From Elusimicrobiota bacterium (lineage in GTDB: Bacteria > Elusimicrobiota > Elusimicrobia > UBA1565 > UBA9628), in NCBI GenBank assembly GCA_028717525.1, contig JAQUNT010000178.1, positions 1 to 5,658 of the forward strand: a stretch of DNA of 5,658 bases. The letters run 5' to 3'. The stretch's first letter is position 1. Every line of letters begins with the position of its first letter. Of this stretch, positions 1 to 5,658 are shown piece by piece. The notes under the pieces were generated by a model, which did no database searches, was not told the origin of the DNA, and saw only the letters and a list, made by a program, of their open reading frames with translations. A program made the translations under genes and the position numbers.

Positions 1-840
1 GCCGATCGCGTAGCGGATCAAGGGGTAGGCGAACTTGAGCAGGCTGGTGATCAGGATGCGCCCAGGCTCCCCGTCCCGCACCGGCCGCCCGGCATCGTCG
101 ACCACCTCGATCCAGTTGAACTCGTCTACGGCGTGGTGCAGGGCCCCGCTCATGCGCTCGCACTGGTAGCCCAGCTGGCCGCCGTCGTTGGCGCCGATGA
201 CCGAAGCGATGCGGCTGACCTTGAGGCTGGACTTGAGCCAATCGTAGTCCGCCGCGCTCAGGGGCGAGCCCCCGTACATGACGGTCTCCAGCGTCAGCCT
301 GCGCTCCAGCGCCTTGGCCTTGCGCAGGAACGGCAGCAGGCTGGGAGGGATGCCCTCGACCGCGTTGATATGGAACTTCCGCCAGACCTCCACGAAAGTC
401 TCCGGGGTCGAATTCCCGCCGAAGCCGAAGCTGGTCAGGCCCAGGCGGTGGTTGACGTGGTCCAAGGAGACGAAGCTCCCGTAGAGGTCCCCGGCCAGCA
501 TGAAATTGCCCAGGCGGTCGGAAGGCTTGAGCCCCAGACTGCGGAAGACCTCGGCGCCGCTGGCGATCATCGCGTCCCAATCGTGCCGGTCGTAGACCGA
601 GAATTTCGGCGCGCCGGTCGAACCTCCGCTCCGGGATACATAACCCCCGGTCCAAGGGCCCGTGGCGAGCCCCTCGCCTTGGGGCGGCATGTTCGCCTCC
701 ATCTCGGCGCGGGTGAGCTCCGGGACGCGGACCAGGTCCGCGACGGTGGAGAGGCGCACGCCCTTGAGCCGGCGGCCGTAGAAACGGGACCGGCGCGCGG
801 CGTCGATGAGACGCCTCAGACGCGAGTCGATGAGAGCCCG
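1..840 (-). other. PaaK-like adenylate-forming domain fused to the C-terminus of LuxC (partial)
   Basis: About 280 residues of an acid-activating domain continue in frame from LuxC. The P-loop is SGGSTGAPKF (630-601). Later come MYGGSPLSAADY (279-244), matching the FYGGEHL region of the ligase at the right edge, then GANDGGQLGYQC (195-160) where YGxTE is expected, then HHAVDEFNWIEV, GEPGRILITSL and PLIRYAIG ending at base 1. The usual D of the RY.xGD motif, the CPCGR segment and the catalytic lysine would lie beyond the left edge. PaaK-family enzymes have roughly 430 residues, so about 150 are missing here. The glutamate usually found in YGxTE is not evident, so activity is probable but not proven. 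Confidence 0.78.
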
Positions 841-1829
841 GCGGCGCGGCGCGGTGAGCCTCTCCGCGGGCGTCCAGGCCTGGCGCCCCGGCAGGCGGCG
901 CAGGACCAGGCGCATGAACTGGGGCAGGTCCTGGGCCCCGTCGTGGGGGTCTTCCACCTCGCCCGCGGCCATGCGGCCCAGCTCCACCACGCGCAGGACG
1001 CCCGCGTCCGAGAAGGCGTCGGCCAGCGCCTCGCTCTCGCCGCCGCCCGCGGCCAGGCCCACGGTCTGGACGTAGCCCCGCAGGTCCGCGAGCTGGGCGG
1101 CTACGTCTGCGGCCTTTTCGAAGGGGACCAGGCGCAGGGTCCGATGCAGAGGGCACGGGTCCAAAGTCAGGTCGCGGTCCAGAAGCACGGTCCAGTCCAG
1201 GCGGCGCGCCGACTCGCGCAGGGCCCCCAGGCCCCGGGCCTCGGCCACCTCGGCGACGCCGCGCAGCTTGCGGATCTCCACGGCCGCGTCCGTGTCCACC
1301 TCTCCGGGCGGCAGGGCCCGGGCCGCGGCGTCCAACGCCTCGGGCAGTTCCTCGAGAAGGCGCCGCGCCGAGTCCTCGCCCTGCACGTAGCAGGCCTGCG
1401 GCGCCGTGCAGGCGTTCTGGTCCCAGATGCTCGCCTCCTCGGCCAGGCTCTCGGCCAGCGCCCGGGGCCCCAGCTCGCGCAGGCCCTGCCGCGTCACCAC
1501 GGCCGCGCTCAGCTTGGGCCCGAACACGATGAGGCGCGTGCGCGCGGGCAGGCCGTCGCGCCAGCCCCGCACCGCGGACTCGCCACCCCAGACCACGATG
1601 CCGTCCGCCTCGCGCTTGAACTCAGCGATGACGCCGGCCTGCTTCTGGGAGAACTGCACCACGGCCAGGCAGCCCGGGAGCACCCCGTCCTCGTCGCACT
1701 CGCGCAAGGACTCGATGAGCAGGGGCAGGAAGACCCCCTCCGCGGAGGACATCTTGAGGATGTTCACGTTGCGGGTCAGCAGGCCCTCGACCAAGGAGCC
1801 GGCCGCGCCTACGAACACGTTGCCCGCCA
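1..1829 (-). CDS. luxC: LuxC acyl-CoA reductase core fused to PaaK-like ligase domain (both ends incomplete)
   Basis: This frame continues the LuxC gene after the frameshift and has no stop down to the left edge (609 codons). LuxC landmarks, numbered for a repaired protein starting at 2198: AGNVFVGAA (1827-1801), NVNILKMSS (about 1770-1744), IVVWGGES (about residues 201-208), FGPKLSAAVV (about 1527-1495), DQNACTAPQ with the thioester-forming Cys264 (1408-1410), GYVQTVGL (around 378), and EDPHDGAQDLPQFMRLV as the usual LuxC end (about residue 433). A linker of about 20 residues follows (900-841). A PaaK-like ligase domain then starts with RRLIDAARRSRFYGRRL and runs off the window. LuxC proteins are normally about 400-480 residues long and separate from the ligase, so this single frame is unusual. 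Joined to the 1809-2198 fragment, it would give at least 733 residues. It could act as a combined acid-activating and reducing enzyme. Whether the gene is functional depends on whether the frameshift is real. Confidence 0.82.
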
Positions 1830-2198
1830 GACGTGCAGGACCGTGCCCAGGGGCTCCCAGCGCCGCTCCCCCAGGCCGTCGTGCCCGGGCAGCTCCAGGT
1901 CCATCTTGCGGCGCAGGAGCTCCGGGTCGAAGGTCCAGCGGAGCTCCTGCAGCCCGCGGCGGACCATGGCCGCGGAGAATCCGGTCGCGCCGGGCAGGGT
2001 CCGTTCCGCGGCCCGCCGCGGGGCGTAGGACGGGTCCTGCCAGAGCTTCTGGGCGCGGCCCAGCAGGCGCAGGACCTGGTCGAGCGGGCGGGCGGCCGCG
2101 GACCGGCGCAGAGCCGCGGCGCACCTGCAGAGGCGCGCCGCGTCGTTGGCGGTGAGCTCCCCGTCGCGCCATTCGCCGAACCAGTACTGGGTCTTCAA
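1809..2198 (-). CDS. luxC: LuxC-type acyl-CoA reductase, N-terminal fragment (cut off by frameshift)
   Basis: This frame holds the first 123 or so residues of a LuxC acyl-CoA reductase, which makes aldehyde from an acyl thioester with NADPH. It begins with a QYWFGEW segment typical of the LuxC N-terminus. It continues through a helical stretch (LDQVLRLLGRAQKLW, then FSAAMVRRGLQEL) to EPLGTVLHV, the strand just before the LuxC AGNV motif. After LHV the frame gives WRATCS and a TAG stop at 1809-1811. The AGNVF motif and the rest of LuxC follow at once in the neighbouring frame. The start is TTG at 2198-2196, overlapping the luxE stop in TTGA; GGAGGT at 2208-2203 lies a few bases upstream, and no ATG or GTG occurs nearby in this frame. 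As written, the product would lack the nucleotide-binding core and the catalytic cysteine and would not be active alone. It should be read together with the 1-1829 segment as one gene. Confidence 0.82.
   Translation of the reverse strand: MKTQYWFGEWRDGELTANDAARLCRCAAALRRSAAARPLDQVLRLLGRAQKLWQDPSYAPRRAAERTLPGATGFSAAMVRRGLQELRWTFDPELLRRKMDLELPGHDGLGERRWEPLGTVLHVWRATCS
1825..1832 (-). other. Single-base frameshift inside the LuxC coding sequence
   Basis: On the coding strand the bases around CACGTCTGGCGGGCAAC read H-V-W-R-A-T in the upstream frame, while the LuxC continuation A-G-N-V needs GCG GGC AAC. Only two bases (1828-1829) sit between the Val codon (1832-1830) and the Ala codon (1827-1825). 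One inserted base restores HV-x-AGNVF, for example an extra C giving Leu or an extra G giving Trp. No slippery heptamer is visible, so a deletion or a sequencing error in a short C or G run is more likely than programmed frameshifting. Confidence 0.8.
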
Positions 2199-3313
2199 GA
2201 CGACCTCCGCACGATCTCGCCCGCGTGGATGGCGCAGCCCTTGTGCTTGACCAGCCCGCCCCGGCCGAGCAAGGTGAAGGTCGGGGAGTTGTAGCCGCAG
2301 GGGCAGCGTCCGCGGTCGAGCGCGCCCAGGTCCGTGCTCAAGATGGCCAGGTTGGGCATCATGGCGTTGAAGGGGGTGATGAGCTCCAGCAGGCCCGGCC
2401 GGCCCGGGGGCAGGACCTCCAAGGTCACGGGGTCGCGCGCGTAGACGCGGTTGTAGGCCGGGACGTGGAAGCGGTGCCTGCGGCACTCCAGGTAGGGAGC
2501 GGCGTGCTCGGCCATGCCGTAGCCGTCGCGAATGTTCTCGGGATCCAGGCCCAGCATCTTGGCGGCCAGTTCCCGGAAGTACTCGCGCGAGACCTGCTTG
2601 TCCTCGGCCGCCTTCCAGCCTCCGCCCGTGACCATCCAGCTGCGCGGGGGCAGGCGCGCGGGCTCCGTCATCCCGGAGAGGAACTCGTAGATGAAGCCGG
2701 GGATGCCGAAGATGCGCACGGGCAGGCCCGCGCTCGCGTACTCCCGCAGGGTCCGCGCCGTGTCGGCCTTGCGGAACTCCCAAGCCCCGGTCCGGCTTTT
2801 GCGCACCGCGTAGAAGACCCCGGCGGCCGGGGCGAAGCGCTGCTGGTTGGTGTCCGAGAAGGCGATGCCCAGGTCCTTGGCCTCCTTGGGGTCGTAGACG
2901 AACATGAGGTAGTTGGTCGGCTCCGCGGAGCGCAGGCCCTCCTGCTCCCAAAGCCCGCTGAGCTGGGCCTGGCAGCGGTCCAGGCTGGCCGCGTCGAACC
3001 ACATCTGGGTCTTCTGCCCGCGCGTGCCCGAGGAGGTTCCCTTGAGCACGCAGGACTCGTGCGGCAAGGAGGTCAGCAGGAAGCGCTTCATGGCGGTCAC
3101 CCCCAGCATGGGGATGCGCTTGAGGTCGCCCTCGGTCCGGATGGACTCGGGCCGGAAGCCCCGGCGGCGGTAGAGCGCGGCCAGCTCCGGGCTGCGGCGC
3201 GCATGGAAGCGCGCCAGTTCCCGGCAGGCCGCGACCATGCGCCGGGTCTTGGCCAAGGTCCAGACCTGCGGGTCCGGGACGCGGCAGACGGCTTCGCAGT
3301 CGGGCAGTCTCAT
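2195..3313 (-). CDS. luxE: LuxE-type acyl-protein synthetase (acyl-activating subunit of a fatty acid reductase)
   Basis: LuxE proteins use ATP to activate a fatty acid as acyl-AMP, hold the acyl group on a cysteine, and hand it to the LuxC reductase. This protein has 372 residues, the normal family length, and is intact. The P-loop is KGTSSGTRGQK (residues 91-101, 3043-3011). It is followed by IFGIPGFIYEFL (201-212), the family signature TGGGWK (229-234), GYGMAEH with the catalytic-type glutamate E269 (264-270), and CPCGYNSPTFTLLGRGG (337-353). Near the C-terminus, KHKGCAIHAGE places Cys360 (2234-2236) where LuxE carries its acyl group, close to the end of the chain. The ATG at 3313 overlaps the upstream stop (ATGA). 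The frame stays open for about 110 codons further upstream, but that stretch lies inside the HATPase-GNAT gene and has no LuxE similarity, so the start is set at 3313. The stop overlaps the TTG start of the luxC gene, which encodes its expected partner. Substrate chain length cannot be predicted. The symbol is by family similarity only. Confidence 0.9.
   Translation of the reverse strand: MRLPDCEAVCRVPDPQVWTLAKTRRMVAACRELARFHARRSPELAALYRRRGFRPESIRTEGDLKRIPMLGVTAMKRFLLTSLPHESCVLKGTSSGTRGQKTQMWFDAASLDRCQAQLSGLWEQEGLRSAEPTNYLMFVYDPKEAKDLGIAFSDTNQQRFAPAAGVFYAVRKSRTGAWEFRKADTARTLREYASAGLPVRIFGIPGFIYEFLSGMTEPARLPPRSWMVTGGGWKAAEDKQVSREYFRELAAKMLGLDPENIRDGYGMAEHAAPYLECRRHRFHVPAYNRVYARDPVTLEVLPPGRPGLLELITPFNAMMPNLAILSTDLGALDRGRCPCGYNSPTFTLLGRGGLVKHKGCAIHAGEIVRRSS
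2203..2208 (-). promoter_or_regulatory. Shine-Dalgarno site deciding the TTG start of luxC
   Basis: GGAGGT lies inside the last codons of luxE, with four bases between it and the TTG at 2198-2196. That spacing is slightly short but workable. The next methionine in this frame comes only about 80 codons later, inside the conserved N-terminal domain, so TTG is the best start. It is the strongest ribosome-binding site I noticed at a gene junction in this window. Confidence 0.65.
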
Positions 3314-4842
3314 AGCAATCCGTTGGCCTCGTAGTCCTTGCGCACGGCCGCCAGCAGCCTCTTGCCGTGGTCGGTGGCGACCTTGATGTCGTCGAAGGCC
3401 ACCTTGGTGGGCCCCAGCGCCTGGAAGCGGAACCCGAGCCGCGCCGGCCGTAAGGAAGTCCGTCCGGCCGGCACCGGCGGAACTTCCGATACCGCCGGCG
3501 CCCCGCAGCGGTAGGGGACGAAGCCGGAGGCGAAGAAGCCGCCGCCGGAGAGGATGTCGTAGAGCGGCCCCAGGCCGGGGGCGTCGAGCGGGACCTCCAC
3601 GGCCGCGTACTCGAAACCCTCGCGCAGCAGCTCGCGCCATTCCTCGACGATATCCTCGACGGCCTCCTGGCCCGGCTCGGAGAGGTCGAAGAGCGCCGCC
3701 GACTGGGCGCGCTGGGTGCTGGTCTTGAAGCTCCCCGCGGCGGGCAGGGACTGGAAGCGCGGCGCCGGCGACCAGGCCAGGCCGAGCGGCTCCAGTAGGA
3801 AGCCGAAGCGCTCGCCGATGCTCTCGGGCAGGACCACGCCGGCTCCGAAGGGCCGGGGCACGCGCGGGATGACCGAGACCAGCAGGCTGTAGCGCAGCAT
3901 GCTCTCCGGGTCCTTGCCCAGGCCCAGGCGCTCCAGGCGCGCCTGGGTCTCGCGGGACTGGCAGCCGGCGTAGAGGGCCAGCTCGGTGCCGCCGAACTTG
4001 GCCACGTGCCTCTGGCTGAAGGCGTGGTTGGTCACGCAGTCGCAGAGGCAGTACTGCATGGGGGTGCTGCGGACCACCTCCATGGCCTTGCCGAAGAGCT
4101 GGCCGAAGAGCCCGCGCGACTTGACCGCGGGGTCCACCGCGCCCATGGCCGCTTCGTAGACCGCGGGCTCGCGGTTGCGGCGCACCAGAGCCACGTGCCC
4201 CACCAGGCGGCCGTTGGGCCGCGCCGCCACGATGGAGAGGAGGTCTCCGGCCTCGAGCATGTCCTTGATCTTCTCCGGGTAGTAGACGAACTCGTTGACG
4301 TAGTCGTAGCCGTAGACCAGGTAGAAAAGGCGGCTGAGCGCGTCCTCCTCGCCCGGAGCCAGGCCGCGCACCGTGATGACCTCGTCCTCCGGGATGGCCG
4401 GCGCCTGCGGCGCGGGCTTGGCCAGCAAGGACATGGCCGCGGCCACCGCGCCCAGGCGGAGCTCCAGGACCACGGCTTGGCCCTGGCGGCCGGAGTTCTC
4501 GAAGGTCACGGAATCCGCGTGCCGGGAGGCTTCGTGGAACTTGGCATAGTGGCGGGAGTGGATCCCGGTGCGGCCGCCCCGGAGCAGGATGGGCGCGCCG
4601 TGGTTGATGACCGAGACCCTGAGCTTGCCTGCGGTTTCCCCCACCTCCACGGCCACGGGCACGCCTCCGCCCGCGTTGTTGTCGATGACCATCTCGAGCA
4701 CGGCCGAGACCGCGGTCTTGAGCTCGCTCTGCTCGCTCTCGCCCCGGGCGAAGCGCGCCGCGAAGGCGAGCACGAAGCCCACGGTCGGCTCCAGGAAGGC
4801 CGGCTGGGGCGGGATCTCGAGCCTGGCGAGAGCCGGGGTCAT
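3310..4842 (-). CDS. RsbW-like HATPase domain fused to GNAT acetyltransferase, with C-terminal extension
   Basis: A 510-residue, probably cytosolic protein with no signal peptide or clear membrane helix. Residues 8-132 resemble the HATPase_c_2 fold of anti-sigma kinases: IPPQPAFLEPT at the start, an N-box-like LEMVIDNNAGGG (49-60), a G1-like VINHGAPIL (78-86), and a closing GRQGQAVVLELRL (118-130). The usual ExxxN and DxG residues are altered (D54 and N80), so ATP binding is uncertain. Residues 155-292 read as a GNAT domain: ITVRGL at the start, LVGHVALV as a core strand, and AVDPAVKSRGLFGQLF (235-250) as the acetyl-CoA pyrophosphate loop, followed by TNHAFSQRHVAKFGG. Residues 320-510 are less clear; the pattern LYDILSGGGFFASGFVPY suggests a second, degenerate GNAT-like fold. 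The ATG at 4842 overlaps the upstream stop (ATGA) with no good Shine-Dalgarno, which points to translational coupling; the stop overlaps luxE in the same way. Acetylation target and regulatory partner are unknown. A role in modifying or controlling the acyl-reduction enzymes is inference from position. Confidence 0.8.
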   Translation of the reverse strand: MTPALARLEIPPQPAFLEPTVGFVLAFAARFARGESEQSELKTAVSAVLEMVIDNNAGGGVPVAVEVGETAGKLRVSVINHGAPILLRGGRTGIHSRHYAKFHEASRHADSVTFENSGRQGQAVVLELRLGAVAAAMSLLAKPAPQAPAIPEDEVITVRGLAPGEEDALSRLFYLVYGYDYVNEFVYYPEKIKDMLEAGDLLSIVAARPNGRLVGHVALVRRNREPAVYEAAMGAVDPAVKSRGLFGQLFGKAMEVVRSTPMQYCLCDCVTNHAFSQRHVAKFGGTELALYAGCQSRETQARLERLGLGKDPESMLRYSLLVSVIPRVPRPFGAGVVLPESIGERFGFLLEPLGLAWSPAPRFQSLPAAGSFKTSTQRAQSAALFDLSEPGQEAVEDIVEEWRELLREGFEYAAVEVPLDAPGLGPLYDILSGGGFFASGFVPYRCGAPAVSEVPPVPAGRTSLRPARLGFRFQALGPTKVAFDDIKVATDHGKRLLAAVRKDYEANGLL

Positions 4843-5658
4843 CGGTCGTCGAGCACCCGGATGAGCTTGCCCGTGCGCGGATTGCGGGGCAGGCTTCCCT
4901 CGTCCAGGAGCTCTACCTGCAGGGGACGGACGGTCTTCTGGGCGATGCCTTTAGCGAAGGCTTGGCGGCGGGCCAGGATCTCGCGGACCAGAGCGGCGGC
5001 CAGGAGACGGCGGGCGCGGGCCGGAGCGCGGGTCTCCACGCGCACCACCAGGCGGTCGCGGCCGGCCTCGCGCGTCTTCTGCATCTGGACCGTTCCCGAG
5101 AGGCCGCGCACGCGGCTGACGCAGTCCTGGATGTAGGCGTAGTCCACGGAGTAGAACGGCCCGATGCGCAGGACGTCGTCGCCGCGGCCCAGGAGCTCGA
5201 AGATCGGAGTGGTCCGGCCGCAGGGGCAACGGTCCTGCAGCCGGCGCGCGCGGTCGCCCACCCGGTAGCGCACGATGGGGGTCAGCCGCCTGGGCAGGGC
5301 CGTGGCGTAGAGCAGGCCGACCTCGCCCGCGGCGCAAGGCCGGTCCGCTTCCTCGTCCCAGACTTCCATAAAGCACTGGTCGTCATGGGCGTGGAAGACT
5401 CCGGTCGGGCAGGCCGCGCACTGGTAGCCGATATACCAGGTGTCCACGGTGCCGTAGGCCGGGGACGCGACTTGGCGGACGCCGTAGCGCTCGCGCAGCT
5501 CGGCCTTCTCCGCGTCGTAGAGGTGCTCGCCCCCGTAGAAGAACTTCTCGATGCGCACGCCGTCGAGGCCCAGCTTCCCCATCTCGCGCAGGCAGTTGAC
5601 CGCGACGCTCCCCGGGCCGACCAGACAGTTGATGCCGAAGAACCTCGCGCAGGTCCGG
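4839..5658 (-). CDS. PaaK/CapK-like adenylate-forming ligase, C-terminal part (5' end beyond window)
   Basis: Probably activates a carboxylic acid as acyl-AMP and passes it to CoA or another thiol, as phenylacetate-CoA ligases and their CapK/F390-synthetase-like relatives do; the substrate cannot be read from the sequence. The frame is open up to the right edge, so the ATG at 5582 is internal and 272 residues are visible. Motifs in order: FFYGGEHL (about 5545-5520), YGTVDTW in the place of the usual YGxTE (5456-5436), GYQCAAC (5429-5409), RYRVGD as the adenylate/ribose-binding motif (5270-5253), CPCGRTTPIFELLGRGDD (about 5228-5170), and a C-terminal NPRTGKLIRV whose lysine (4866-4868) fits the mobile-domain catalytic lysine. 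The N-terminal P-loop would lie outside the window. The stop overlaps the next start in ATGA. The protein resembles the ligase domain at the left end of the window (shared GYQC, a following His, GE.G and P.(I/V)RY), so the two look paralogous. Family is confident; substrate is unknown. Confidence 0.85.
   Translation of the reverse strand, partial: RTCARFFGINCLVGPGSVAVNCLREMGKLGLDGVRIEKFFYGGEHLYDAEKAELRERYGVRQVASPAYGTVDTWYIGYQCAACPTGVFHAHDDQCFMEVWDEEADRPCAAGEVGLLYATALPRRLTPIVRYRVGDRARRLQDRCPCGRTTPIFELLGRGDDVLRIGPFYSVDYAYIQDCVSRVRGLSGTVQMQKTREAGRDRLVVRVETRAPARARRLLAAALVREILARRQAFAKGIAQKTVRPLQVELLDEGSLPRNPRTGKLIRVLDDR

Noticed and set aside
1815..1840. Programmed ribosomal frameshift in LuxC
   Set aside because: The bases at the shift do not form a slippery heptamer, and I saw no obvious reason for the LuxC family to use one there.
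133..2028. Long plus-strand open frame of 631 codons
   Set aside because: It lies antisense to the LuxC-ligase gene, is rich in Arg, Ala, Gly and Gln with no recognisable motif, and spans the frameshift. It is a shadow of GC-rich codon use.
1809..3002. Minus-strand open frame starting at 3002, extending luxC upstream
   Set aside because: Only the part after 2198 looks like LuxC. The upstream part is an out-of-frame reading of luxE.
2225..3334. Plus-strand open frame of 369 codons
   Set aside because: Antisense to luxE, which has clear family motifs on the minus strand; its composition is low-complexity GARPQ-like.
3314..3640. N-terminal extension of luxE to the ATG at 3640
   Set aside because: The added stretch is Arg/Gly/Pro-rich, overlaps the coupled upstream gene in another frame, and would make LuxE far longer than its family. 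The ATGA overlap at 3313 gives the normal length.
4006..5136. Plus-strand open frame of 376 codons
   Set aside because: Antisense to the HATPase-GNAT and ligase genes; His/Arg/Ala-rich with no domain pattern.
4951..5376. Minus-strand open frame of 141 codons inside the ligase gene
   Set aside because: Out of frame with the ligase, whose motifs cover the same bases; Arg/Pro-rich with no motif.
1..5658. Bioluminescence (lux) operon
   Set aside because: LuxC and LuxE homologues are present, but no luciferase subunits or LuxD occur in the window, and LuxC/LuxE pairs are known outside luminous bacteria.

Overview
This is a GC-rich bacterial window that is coding from edge to edge. All recognisable genes lie on the minus strand, so the operon reads from right to left. 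I cannot place the organism. The GC-rich codon use and the family mix (LuxC, LuxE, PaaK-like ligases, an RsbW-type ATPase fused to GNAT) suggest an uncultured environmental bacterium. No taxonomic marker gene is present.

Layout in transcription order. (1) 5658-4839: the C-terminal 272 residues of a PaaK/CapK-like adenylate-forming ligase; its start lies beyond the right edge. (2) 4842-3310: a 510-residue protein with an RsbW-like HATPase domain, a GNAT acetyltransferase domain and a C-terminal region of about 190 residues. (3) 3313-2195: a full-length LuxE-type acyl-protein synthetase of 372 residues. (4) 2198 to the left edge: a LuxC-type acyl-CoA reductase whose frame continues, without a stop, into a second PaaK-like ligase domain that runs off the window. 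A one-base disruption near 1828 splits this last gene into two reading frames. All three gene junctions are 4-base overlaps (ATGA, ATGA, TTGA), so the genes look like one translationally coupled operon. I see no intergenic space, promoter or terminator.

LuxE activates a carboxylic acid as acyl-AMP and carries the acyl group on a cysteine. LuxC takes the acyl group as a thioester and reduces it with NADPH to an aldehyde. The two PaaK-like modules may activate the same or a different acid. The likely theme is reduction of a fatty or aromatic acid to an aldehyde. No luciferase (luxAB) or LuxD is visible here, so bioluminescence is not implied and the product is unknown. The HATPase-GNAT protein may modify or regulate the pathway, but its role is inferred from position only.

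The main points of interest are the LuxC-ligase fusion, its frameshift, three adenylate-forming modules of two types in one operon, and the HATPase-GNAT fusion with an eroded nucleotide-binding motif.
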